This document shows, in pieces, positions 1-8,775 of a stretch of 13,935 nt of DNA (the first letter of the stretch is position 1; the number at the start of each line of letters is the position of its first letter). The DNA comes from Amoebophrya sp. AT5.2 (lineage: Eukaryota > Sar > Dinophyceae > Syndiniales > Amoebophryaceae). Location of the stretch: positions 1 through 13,935 of the forward strand of contig RXOD01005464.1 of the NCBI GenBank assembly GCA_005223375.1, written 5' to 3'. The notes beneath the pieces are model-generated. The model had not been told where the DNA came from, made no database searches, and was given only the letters and a program-made list of their open reading frames with translations. Made by a program: the position numbers and the translations under genes.

Positions 1-400
1 CGCGCAATTTTTCACGCGCCGCGCTTGCGCGTTCCGCGAGGCCCAACGGGTGCGGGGGATGGAAAGAGACGCACAAAAAGCGGCGGAAAGACCCCACCAG
101 GCCTGTTCTTGATCGTCTCGGGGCCGGGCTCCGCGACCGCCCGCGCGCGCAGTTTTTCACGCGCCGCGTTCGCGCGTTCCGCGGGGCCGAACGGGTGCGG
201 GGGATGGAAAGGGACGCACAAAAAGCGGCGGAAAGACCCCACCAGCCCTGTTGTTGATGGTCTCGGGGCCGGGCTCCGCAACCGCCCGCGCGCGCAATTT
301 TTCACGCGCCGCGTTTGCGCGTTGCGCGGGGCCCAACGGGTGCGGGGGATGCAAAGAGGTGCACGAAAAGCGACGGAGAGACCCCATCGGGCCGGTATTT
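1..400. repeat. 145-bp GC-rich tandem repeat, about 2.75 copies
   Basis: Three head-to-tail copies begin at 1, 146 and 291, giving a period of 145 bp. By eye copies 1 and 2 differ at about 10 positions (roughly 93% identical). Copy 3 follows the same order but diverges after about 350 and fades near 400. Each unit has alternating CG/GC runs around a short T-run (near 8-12, 153-157, 298-302), able to fold into GC-rich stems. 145 is not a multiple of three, so the open frames through the array change register at each copy, which argues against coding. The array continues past the left edge. It may be a satellite, a structured RNA or a promoter-type repeat; function unknown. Confidence 0.9.
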
Positions 401-952
401 GAACATATGGAAAATTGTGTACGGGGAGCGGCCGAGAAAAAAAAAAAACAAAAGGGACACTTTCGAAAACACTGACAAACATACAAGAAGCGGGAAGCGA
501 AGATCCTGAACGCCGACGGCCAGTGCAGCGCCGCCGATCTAGGGTAGGAGCGTCTCATTGACGCGCGTCCGGCACCGAAAATGATCCTGCGTTTCCGAGC
601 TCTGGTGCGAATGAGAGTGCTGCAAGAGTAAGTACGAGTGCGGAACTTCTGTACTGTGATGGCACAGCATATTTTTTAGACATCACAAGGTGGAATTTTG
701 AAACCCAAGGACGCCCTATTAATACTCGTGAACGCCTACGCCGGCTCCGACTCGTGTACTGATCAGTGTGCCGGGGGAGTTCTCTCTCGCGACGAACAAC
801 GCGAACCATGATGCTCGACTACTCAAATACGTTCGCGTCTAAAAAAATGCGAGAGTAAAGCGAGCGCGACCGTGCACGCAGCGCGGAAGGCGATTGTAGG
901 CGATTGAATCTGTTTGTGAACTTCTTCGGCGAGCGTTGGAGTAGAAAAAGAC
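401..952. other. Gene-free stretch between repeat array and Fic gene
   Basis: I see no supported gene here. A run of 12 A broken only by flanking G/C lies near 438-449, just after the repeat array. The remainder should hold the promoter and 5' leader of the Fic gene. An in-frame TGA at 917-919 precedes the Fic start, so that frame does not extend upstream. A minus-strand open frame at 555-809 has no recognisable features. Confidence 0.6.
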
Positions 953-2989
953 ATGGCTGGGGAAGAGGCGGCCGCGGACGCGCGCCAAGCGCGGCGTGCT
1001 GAATCGGAAAACGACGACCGGCTGGGCCTCAGTAACGACGACCTTGACGAAGATCAAAATTACAAAATCCTATTCGACGACAAGGAGCCGCCGTCCTTGC
1101 GTACTGCACTGGTGCGACAGCTACAGTTTCGTGGAACGCAGGCACCGGTAGACATTCAGGCGACGCTGAAGTTCCGCGCAGAAGATTTGCGACTAGTTCC
1201 TCGTAGCACCACGGAGCTGCGAGCGACGTCCCAAGTGATGTCGTACAAGGGAATCACCTTCGAAGCGCTGCTCGACGAAGTGGACACCAGCAGTCCGGCG
1301 ACACACGGCGTCCGTTCCATCACCGCCAAAGACCTGCTCGCGGCAGGCGGGTTTCCACGAGGCCGAGCGGATGCCGAGAGCGTGCGGGCGGCAGCATGTC
1401 CGCCTCCGCAGGTGGGCCGTTTCCCCTGGGCTGTTTACGTGCCCAGGGATTGGGACTGCTTTCGCCGTGCTCACGTTACTACACCTGCATCCAATCGCCC
1501 GGGCGCACGCGCGCAGCTGACAGTCGACCACCACTTCTACCTGTTTCGTGCGGATAAAGCGCTGACGGCTGCCGAAAAGCAGAGCTTCCGGCCTCAGGAC
1601 CCCAACGGGCGCGTGCGATTCCTCTGGTACGGCTACGAAGCCTACGTGCTGGAGGTTGTTGAGGAAGCTGACGCTACGCTGGCGCGCTTGGGTCTAGACC
1701 AGCGAGAGTTGAAGCAGTGCTACGTTTCACCGGATTTAAGAGCGACGCAGCGCTTTTTCGTGCACGTCATGACGGACGAGATTGCCACGTCCACTCACGA
1801 CGACCGGGCAACTGCAGGCGCTGCAGCTAGCGTCTGTGTGCGCTTCAACGGCGCGGATGATAGTACGGTCACGACGACCCATCATGCTATGCATGCATGG
1901 GGCTCAAACAAGCATGCGAGAGCTGGAGATGTGGACGCCGAGGAGTATGACCTCGCAAGTGACGAGACGTTGTTCTCGCTGCGTAACCTCGCTCCGTCGG
2001 ACGTCGAGCTGCCTGGGCTTGCTTTTGGCCTGGCCTATTTGAGCACCGCGTCTTCAAAGTGGCACGACCTCCAGCGCCGTCACTACAGTTACCTCCTGAG
2101 CGATTACCAGCGCAAATCTGTTGGGAGCTCGCGGCGGGCGCTGCTCGCGCACGTCAAGCACCGCGACAAGCAGGCCGAGAATTACGACAGCGCGCTGCGT
2201 CTTGCTTTAGAGCACGCGGCGGACAAGACGCGGCTGCTAACCGACGCCGACTTGTTCGAGTGGCACGATGTCCTTGGCGGAGGCTGGCCGGAGCGCGAAT
2301 CTGAAAGACCGGTCGGTGACGGCGAGGACGCCCGTGACCCCGACGCGAGGACGGACGTCAGCGACGTTCGCACATGGCGAAAAGTTGGTGTGCGGTGCGG
2401 AGATTTCCCCTTCATGCATTTTGTGAAGGTGCCGAGGCGCATGGAGGAATTTCTGGAGATTGTGAACGCCATCTGTACTACACCAGGGCAGCTTGCGGCG
2501 GACGACGCCGGCGCAGCCAGTGGGGGCGGTGGCGCCGCCAAGCTTGCAACCCCGCAGGAAGGTCCCAGAAGCTGCTCAGCAAGAACCGCTTCGGCGAACG
2601 ACGGGGTCAAGGCGAATGCCGTTGCGCCTACCGTGACAGCACAGGCGGGATGCACGGGATGCAGTACAACGACTACGGGCGGCGCGCATCCGCTCGCGGG
2701 CGTGACGGCGGTGGGGAAAGCGGCGTTCATCTGTTACCACCTGGTTCGTATCCACCCCTTCACCGACGGCAACGGACGCCTGGGTAGGTTGTTGGCAACG
2801 TGGGCGTTGCGACGCGAAGGTTTCCCGCTGTACCTGGTGCGCTTGTGCGCGGCGGGGAGCGAGCGAGAGCGGTTCATAACCGCAGTGAGGGAAGGCGATA
2901 TCCAGAAGGGCCGCCCGTTGGCGTTGGCGGAACACATTGCAAGCTGCGTGCGGGAGCTGAGCTGGCTACTCGAAAACGCGTTTGAATAA
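953..2989 (+). CDS. Fic-domain protein (probable AMPylase/nucleotidyl transferase)
   Basis: Intronless frame of 678 residues. The ATG at 953 is the first after an in-frame TGA at 917-919 and has G at -3 and +4. The Fic signature HPFTDGNGR is at residues 601-609 and continues LGRLL; His601 would be the catalytic base and Asp605 the metal ligand. Family knowledge: Fic enzymes usually transfer AMP from ATP to a hydroxyl side chain of a target protein. Upstream, the segment with DLFEWHDVLGGG (about 432-443) and the following TWRKVG fits the early Fic fold. An acidic insert (about 450-470) and a Gly/Ala/Thr-rich insert (about 515-575) interrupt it. The first 360 or so residues match no domain I recognise. 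No signal peptide or membrane segment is visible, so it is probably cytosolic or nuclear. The C-terminus carries SWLLEN (670-675), resembling an inhibitory Fic motif. AATAAA overlaps the stop codon (2985-2990). Confidence 0.9.
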   Translation: MAGEEAAADARQARRAESENDDRLGLSNDDLDEDQNYKILFDDKEPPSLRTALVRQLQFRGTQAPVDIQATLKFRAEDLRLVPRSTTELRATSQVMSYKGITFEALLDEVDTSSPATHGVRSITAKDLLAAGGFPRGRADAESVRAAACPPPQVGRFPWAVYVPRDWDCFRRAHVTTPASNRPGARAQLTVDHHFYLFRADKALTAAEKQSFRPQDPNGRVRFLWYGYEAYVLEVVEEADATLARLGLDQRELKQCYVSPDLRATQRFFVHVMTDEIATSTHDDRATAGAAASVCVRFNGADDSTVTTTHHAMHAWGSNKHARAGDVDAEEYDLASDETLFSLRNLAPSDVELPGLAFGLAYLSTASSKWHDLQRRHYSYLLSDYQRKSVGSSRRALLAHVKHRDKQAENYDSALRLALEHAADKTRLLTDADLFEWHDVLGGGWPERESERPVGDGEDARDPDARTDVSDVRTWRKVGVRCGDFPFMHFVKVPRRMEEFLEIVNAICTTPGQLAADDAGAASGGGGAAKLATPQEGPRSCSARTASANDGVKANAVAPTVTAQAGCTGCSTTTTGGAHPLAGVTAVGKAAFICYHLVRIHPFTDGNGRLGRLLATWALRREGFPLYLVRLCAAGSERERFITAVREGDIQKGRPLALAEHIASCVRELSWLLENAFE

Positions 2990-3425
2990 ATGAAAGCACT
3001 GAGGTCACTTGCTCGAGGTGAGCATCAGGATAGAGAGCGGCTGACGTCCGGTGAAGCGTCAGTAATCTGAAGCAAAGGCTGTTTTTCACAAGACGCGGGG
3101 CACGGAAGAGAACACTTCTCTGTCGACGAAATCAAGTGCGAATCAAAATGGTGCCCGCATCTGGCGTGTGGGTTCTTTACTGTGAGCGTGCGATATAGGA
3201 AGAGAGTAAGCGGCGATACCGCAAGCGGCGACGTCGACTAAGAGAAGAGCTTCGTTCTCTGCGTGCACCATCAACGCCGCACTGCCCCCGGCAGCTACTT
3301 TGATTGCGTAATTCGTTTGCTCCCGAAGATAACCGTAGAAGTTCCCGCCCCGCGATAGCTTAGTCAGGCTTTTTCATCGTTCTTGTAAAAGAGAATACTG
3401 ACAACTTTTTCTCCGGCGAGAGCGG
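2990..3425. other. Intergenic, Fic to alpha/beta hydrolase
   Basis: No gene is supported in these 436 bases. A small inverted repeat, CTGACG at 3041-3046 and CGTCAG at 3057-3062 with a 10-base loop, lies about 50 bases after the Fic stop codon. The region should hold the 3' end of the Fic transcript and the 5' leader and promoter of the hydrolase gene. I recognise no TATA box or other defined promoter element. Confidence 0.6.
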
Positions 3426-4970
3426 ATGTCGACGGCGGCCGTTTCTCCGGAAGGAATTGTCTTCCCCCGCAAGGTCGCCTTCACCGATGTGGATCGTTAT
3501 CCGGAAGACTACATCAAGGCCAAAGCCCGCGTCGGCGAGAAGTTTCTAACGCTCAAGGACGGGCGCCAAATCTGCTACTTCACTGACGGCGAAAAGGAAG
3601 GTTCTCGATCGTTGATTCGATCGATTTGCAATTGCACCACCTGGAAAACATTTGAATCATATTTTCTTTGATTCGAGTCTGTGGCTGTCTCGACGCAAAT
3701 GGGCGTTAATTGTAGTTGATCTACTCCCAACAAAAGAAAGGCCACCGCAAACCGGAAATCTACAGGCAACACGCCGGTGATTTTTCTCCATGGCGGCGGC
3801 GAGGGAAAGTATTCGTGGCTGCAGAAGACGCCGATGGAGGGGATTTACGCGATTGCGATCGATCGGATGGGGTACGGCGGCTCCGACTTGTCTGAGCCCG
3901 TAAACAAATACACCTTCGTGCACGCGTACACTGATGTGATCGAGATAGCCGATCAGTTGGGACTCGACAAGTACATTTTTTACCACCTTGCTACGTCGTG
4001 AAAATTTCTGCATTGTTCTCTGCCGCAGTGAAGAAAGTTTCGCTCGTTAAATTTTCTTCTTGCCCGCGTTGTAAAAATTCGATGGAGATGAAACGAAGTC
4101 AGTGCTGTAAAATATGAGTTCGTTCCATTTTTCAGGGGGCGTTCGCTCCACCCAAGAAAAACATATACATCGGAAGGTTTGTGATTTGCGGGTTTTCGAT
4201 CGGGTCTTCGTGGGCCCTGCAGATCGCTGTCCAGGACGAGCGGTCTGCCAATCCGCGTGTGCGGGGTCTCGCGCTCTTCGGCTGCATGGCCGACACCGGG
4301 CACCCGAAGATGTCGAAGGCCCAGGTGTCGAAGGTGGGAAGACCCCCGGGCTGCCTGAATCCGGTGAACGGTTGCTGCGGCTGCATTTTAAGAGGGGCGT
4401 TCGGAAGCTTCGTGAAAACGAACGCCCAGTACAAGTTCGAAACCTGCTTCAAGGAGGAGTCGAGCAAGCCAACCTGCCGCGTCGGGTGGGAACTCTTCAA
4501 GAACGATCCGTTCTGGGTTTGCAGCAAAGTGGACTCCTTCCAGGCGTACAACCGCCCGGAGGCGCTGATGGGCGACGCATACCGCTCGCTGTTCAGCCCC
4601 TGGATGTTCGACATCGCGGAAATAAAAATGCCGGTATAGTTTTTACATCTGGCCGGACTACAAAAAATCAGCACGATATTAAATACGGGCATGCGCATGT
4701 GGAGGTCCCCGTTGGAGCTGCAGGGGGCTGTAGTTAGTACCCCGCGGTCGAGACTCGAAATTCGGACTACTTAATACCCAGGTTTTCATCCACCAAGGCG
4801 CCGGGGACTACGACATGGGCTCGACCGCGCCACACGCGCCGAATTTCGTGAAGGAAGTGATCGCGCACGCGCAGGTCACGCTGGTGGAGGGGTACGGACA
4901 TGTCTGCATCACGGGACCAACCGATCTTTTCCGCTCGCAGCTCCGTAGCGCAGTGGAAGCGATGGTCTAG
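3426..4970 (+). CDS. Alpha/beta hydrolase fold protein, four exons
   Basis: Inferred exons 3426-3600, 3766-3970, 4177-4633 and 4782-4970; introns of 165, 206 and 148 nt, all GT...AG, in phases 1, 2 and 0. The joined frame has 341 residues. Typical fold marks appear in order: the oxyanion-side loop FLHGGGEG, then DRMGYGGSD, then the nucleophile elbow G-F-S-I-G with Ser134, a probable acid Asp288 in GAGDYD, and His319 in GYGHV. Junctions restore family-like sequence: EKEG+NTPVIFLHG, LGLDK+FVICGFSIG and KMP+VFIHQG. A cysteine-rich cap (about 165-235) sits between the elbow and the acid. No signal peptide is visible. Substrate unknown; esterase, lipase-like or C-C hydrolase activity are all possible. 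The second intron's acceptor is least sure: an AG at 4134-4135 would also leave an open frame but in the wrong phase for the best donor (3971). Confidence 0.86.
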
Positions 4971-5639
4971 CAGGCAGCTCCGGCTCCTTTGTCAATTCAA
5001 AAATAAATCAGGTCGTGTCGCCCCTACTCGTCTAGTAAATACCATGAATTTCTACTAGATTTCACTATTTGCAGCTGCGGCTGCGGCCACCTCTAAAAAT
5101 GAAACGGCCCAGCGAATACCTCTGCTATGCAGCGTCAACAAGAGACTTTCTATGTTTTGCGGCCAAAGCAAGATTTCAAGAACGGAACCTAAGGGGCCAT
5201 CATTTGCGACGACCTGCTGGCAGATTACTATTGTGGACGATTTCCGATGACAGTTAGACATAGACTTTAGGTTTTGCGAGCACCAGTGCGGAAGCGAAAT
5301 CGAGCAAAGCGTCTTTTCTCGATGCAGCGGTTGATAGTGAAAACAAATCAGCGGCAGCATATGTTGATCGGGAATCACGCGCGTTGGTTGGGATGGACGT
5401 TCGCTGCTATGCTAGTGCTGCGCAGAAGAATTGTGAGTGTGTATTGATGCTCGCTGTTGCACTTTTCAGCCAAATGAAGCGGAGAGCGCTGAGGTAGATC
5501 TGCAACGACTGAGGGAGTGTGAGTGACAGTACGAGTACTGTTTTCACAAATTTAAAAGTTTATAATGTTTTTGGAAAACGAAGAACACCGGCAAGTACTA
5601 GAGGCACCTCGTTAATTCCAGAGTAATTTTCACATCAAG
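4971..5639. other. Intergenic, alpha/beta hydrolase to alpha-galactosidase
   Basis: No gene is supported. AATAAA at 5002-5007, 32 bases after the hydrolase stop, could be a polyadenylation signal if this lineage uses one. A perfect 7-bp inverted repeat, TCTAGTA (5031-5037) and TACTAGA (5053-5059) with a 15-base loop, follows. The minus-strand frame 5055-5378 (107 codons) has no family features and is probably chance. The remainder should contain the promoter and leader of the galactosidase gene. Confidence 0.55.
5002..5007 (+). promoter_or_regulatory. Possible polyadenylation signal AATAAA
   Basis: A canonical hexamer lies 32 bases after the hydrolase stop codon. Some protist lineages, dinoflagellates among them, do not rely on AATAAA, so the role is uncertain. 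Confidence 0.3.
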
Positions 5640-7727
5640 ATGTCTGTTCTTCTTCTTCGTCTCCTGTTCCTGCTCGCCGCGAATGTCCACTTCACCTCTG
5701 CTCTCGACGACGGGCTTGCCCGCACTCCGCCGATGGGGTGGCGTTCCTGGAACGCTTTTCATGAAAAGATAGACCAAAATCTTCTCTCCACCGTGATCGA
5801 CAAAGTTTCCGAGCACCTCGCGCCGCTCGGCTTTACGGACGTGGGCATCGACGACAACTGGCAGAAGTGCAGCGAAAATGCTACAACCGGACGCGAAGGC
5901 TTTCACGACCCGGAAACGGGGGCGCCGATCGTCGACGAAAAACGGTTCTGGGAGCTGGACCCCGCGACGCAGCAGCGCGTCGGCAGCATGCGGCCGATTG
6001 TGGAAACCGCACACGCGCAGAACCTGACGATCGGGTGGTACCTGAACAACTGCATGTGCGCGGAAACGGACCTGCCGCCGGAGACAGCGAGAAGAAACCT
6101 GCAGGGCGACGTGAAAGCTCTTTTCGATTACGGCTTCGACGGCGTGAAACTCGACGGGTGTGGGCAGAACACCGATTTGGCGGCGTGGGTGGCGGAGATA
6201 CAGGCGCGAACGGGAAATGCGCGAACGGGCAAGATCACCATCGAAAACTGCCACTGGGGCGGTGATCTGCAGATATCGGCCGGCGGTGCCGGCTCTGGTG
6301 CTCAGATGGGGCGGGCAGAAAAACGCGATGAGGTGCTTGCAACATCGTCAGCACCGTCGTCGGACGGAAACAGTCCCTCCCGCACAGCATCGTCGACCAC
6401 TTGTCCCTACCACTTCGCGCGGACGTCTTTCGACATCGGCCCGTCGTGGCGCGGGGTGTACCTGAACTTGCAGACGCTTTCGCGCAGCCCCGCGGGGCGG
6501 CCTCACTGCTGGAACTACCCCGACATGCTGGAGGTGGGCAACCACCGCGAGAGAGAGCCCCTTCGCTTCGACCAGGCGCACTTCTCCATGTGGGCGGCCA
6601 CCAGCAGCCCGCTGATTCTCAGCTTCGACGTGCGGAAATTAGGTGGAAGTGAAAGCTCCTACCACAACGAGCTGCTCGGGAGGGTGTTGAGTAACGAAGC
6701 AGTGATCAGCGTGAACCAGGTGTACGCAAACGACGCGGGCAGGCTCGTGTTTAGCTGGGAGCCGACACCAAACGCCGCCTTCCCGTGGAGCCTGCCCTGC
6801 GACCCCTTCGACGGCGTGGAACAGAGCGGCTGGTTCCTGGCGAACGGCACGGAGCCCCGGTGGCGCAGCGCCGAAGCGGAATTCTGTCTGGACTCGCAGA
6901 CGGGCACGGATCCGGTGCTGGTCACGCTCGTGCCGTGCGCGAGTCTGGCCCCTGGGGGAGAGCGGAGGTTCCGCTACGACGCAGACACCGGCGCGCTTGT
7001 CAGGAGCAGGGACGTTGGGAGTTCCTCGAACACAACTGAAGAATGCGTGAAGCAGTTCGAGGCGGGCTTCGAACTCACGACAGACAGGACGCACTGCCGC
7101 AGCTTCTTCCTGTCGGAACAGGGAAAATTGTTTCAGCGCACGTCTACGACCGAGCCGTCGATGCTGGACCACAGGTGTGTCGGCGTCAAGACCTCGGCGC
7201 CTTTGTCGGCCAACACGCTGCAGCTGTGGACGAAAAAGTTGCCGGTTCCGACACCAATGGATCATCGTCCGGCGTCGTCGTCGATGATTGCAGAAGAATT
7301 GGATCCTTCGAGGGGTTCTGTCGACGCAAAAAGGCACGCGGCGCGACTCGACGAGCTTCTCGCAGCAGCGTCGAGGAAGGGGAGGAAGGCAGAGATGCGG
7401 TTGTCACTATCATCAAAAAAGCCAGACGTCGTGGAGCAGACGATCGTTGCCAGACAGGCGGTGCTGTTGCTGAACGCAGATGCGACTGCGGAGCACCCTT
7501 TTAATTTCAGCCCCGGGGTGCTGGAGCGGTTGTTTGGACCCAGTGATTCAGGCACGCGGTTCGTCATTTACGACCTGTGGGCGAGAGACTTGTCGCCGGC
7601 GAGTGTCGGTGCCGACGACTACGTCGTGAACATTCCGAGCAGGGGCTGCCGCTTCTTTGTCTTTCAGAAAATCAAAGACGGATCCGCCGAAGAGTCTCGT
7701 CCTACCGCCGTTGACATCTACGCGTAG
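5640..7727 (+). CDS. Secreted GH27 alpha-galactosidase with ricin-B-like insert
   Basis: Intronless frame of 695 residues. GH27 enzymes release terminal alpha-linked galactose (or GalNAc) by a retaining mechanism. A signal peptide (1-21, predicted cut TSA|LDD) indicates the secretory pathway, lysosome or cell surface. The barrel opens with GLARTPPMGWRSWNAF. The nucleophile is Asp172 in KLDGCG and the acid/base Asp265 in RTSFDIGPSW; CWNYPDMLEVGN follows as in the family. About 45 residues (210-254), Gly/Ser/Ala-rich, are inserted between ENCHWGGD and CPYHF and account for the shift of the acid/base from its usual place. Residues about 400-530 look like a partial ricin-type beta-trefoil: FCLD, a Cys at 433, YDADTGALV, a later CV, and Q-L-W at 528-530. 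A low-complexity linker (about 535-600) leads to the usual C-terminal beta domain (603-680) with LLLNADAT and YDLWARDL. Typical GH27 enzymes are about 380-470 residues. Confidence 0.95.
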   Translation: MSVLLLRLLFLLAANVHFTSALDDGLARTPPMGWRSWNAFHEKIDQNLLSTVIDKVSEHLAPLGFTDVGIDDNWQKCSENATTGREGFHDPETGAPIVDEKRFWELDPATQQRVGSMRPIVETAHAQNLTIGWYLNNCMCAETDLPPETARRNLQGDVKALFDYGFDGVKLDGCGQNTDLAAWVAEIQARTGNARTGKITIENCHWGGDLQISAGGAGSGAQMGRAEKRDEVLATSSAPSSDGNSPSRTASSTTCPYHFARTSFDIGPSWRGVYLNLQTLSRSPAGRPHCWNYPDMLEVGNHREREPLRFDQAHFSMWAATSSPLILSFDVRKLGGSESSYHNELLGRVLSNEAVISVNQVYANDAGRLVFSWEPTPNAAFPWSLPCDPFDGVEQSGWFLANGTEPRWRSAEAEFCLDSQTGTDPVLVTLVPCASLAPGGERRFRYDADTGALVRSRDVGSSSNTTEECVKQFEAGFELTTDRTHCRSFFLSEQGKLFQRTSTTEPSMLDHRCVGVKTSAPLSANTLQLWTKKLPVPTPMDHRPASSSMIAEELDPSRGSVDAKRHAARLDELLAAASRKGRKAEMRLSLSSKKPDVVEQTIVARQAVLLLNADATAEHPFNFSPGVLERLFGPSDSGTRFVIYDLWARDLSPASVGADDYVVNIPSRGCRFFVFQKIKDGSAEESRPTAVDIYA

Positions 7728-8775
7728 TAGGGTTCGCTGTCCACAAATTTTGCTTCAACATGAACGAACAACTCGTAACAGGCTTTGCATAGTGGCGCCT
7801 GCACATTCGTCGCGTTTGATCTGCGAACAGCAGAGGACCTTCAGGGTGCATGCGGTCCCCTGCGACCCGCTCCGGGTACAGAAGTCACAAATGGGCGCCC
7901 TCCATTTTTGTTCACGGTGACTGAGCTGTATTTTTTTCTGCGCTCACTGATAAGGAGAAACGTGCACGTGGCTTACTGCAATTCATTGTGCGTTCTATAG
8001 GTCTCTTGCGCGGCTCGTCGAAGTGAGTGGTCGCCCTTCCGCTGTTGAGTACTAGAGCAAAGCGCGGCATCACGACATTGCAGGAGTAGAGCTTTTTTTT
8101 GAGATACGAAAAGAAGAGTGAGTGCGCTGTCTCTTCCAGTCCAAAAATGCACCAGGGAATAGTGAAAGTGATGATAGCTCTCTAATTAGATTTAAATGCT
8201 GTAGGTAGCCGGAGATCAAAGGCATTAGAGTCGCTTTTAATACAATTCGCATCGGCATTTCCTCAATTACATGGACGGCGCAGTGGACTGCAACCTAGGA
8301 AGGCAACGGAGTTCGAAGCGCAATTGAATTCTGCTTCCGCGACGGTACAAGCAGACGCCGCTGCATTCAGACTCGCATCTCCTGAGGCCGACTTTCGTAG
8401 CGCTTGCCGACAACAGGGCCGAGAATTTGAGGAACGACCGCAGCGGCAGACATTTTTATTCGCGCCACTTCGACAGCTAGTGCAGGCCGCTTTCAAATTT
8501 AGCTGCCTGCCGTGACGCGTCCTTCACGCGTGAAGATGCAGCTTTCAACGATGACGACGCCAACCGGCCAGCAGGAGCACGTGCACCTTTGATAGTCGCA
8601 GTCTCCCGCACAACTATCAGCACGATTTTCCTGAGTCTCGTTACGTTCTTCCTGCTCCAGTCAGCGGCTGCAAGCGTCGCCCTCACCAGCAATTGTCGTC
8701 AATCGATTATTCATCGTCTTTGCGCCTCACTCACAGCTACTGTCTTTGTGCGGGAGCGTGACCGTGTACTTAATA
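7728..8775. other. Intergenic, alpha-galactosidase to calcineurin B
   Basis: This is the longest gene-free stretch (1,048 bases). Open frames here are short (under 90 codons), mostly lack an ATG and show no family motifs. An Ala-rich frame at 8324-8515 has no ATG start: the nearest upstream ATG (8271) is in another path and stops after 18 codons. No tRNA, hairpin array or promoter box could be recognised. An unseen 5' untranslated exon of the calcineurin B gene is possible. Confidence 0.55.

Noticed and set aside
230..240. GGAAAGACCCC within the repeat unit, reminiscent of a conserved large-subunit rRNA segment
   Set aside because: Only this short string resembles rRNA; the flanking bases do not continue the match.
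12..558. Minus-strand open frames of 156 and 133 codons through the repeat array
   Set aside because: They arise because the GC-rich 145-bp unit lacks stops. The unit length shifts frame at each copy, so the protein does not repeat, as a real repeat protein would.
555..809. 84-codon minus-strand frame with a signal-peptide-like stretch
   Set aside because: The hydrophobic part is internal and short, there is no family match, and it lies head-to-head with repeats; chance is the simplest reading.
2182..2730. 182-codon minus-strand frame inside the Fic gene
   Set aside because: It overlaps the Fic coding frame, has no family features and its Ser/Ala/Pro composition is that of an antisense shadow.
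6639..7337. 232-codon minus-strand frame inside the galactosidase gene
   Set aside because: It is a GC-rich shadow of a + strand frame with clear GH27 motifs and a catalytic pair; the minus frame is Arg/Val/Pro-rich with no motif.
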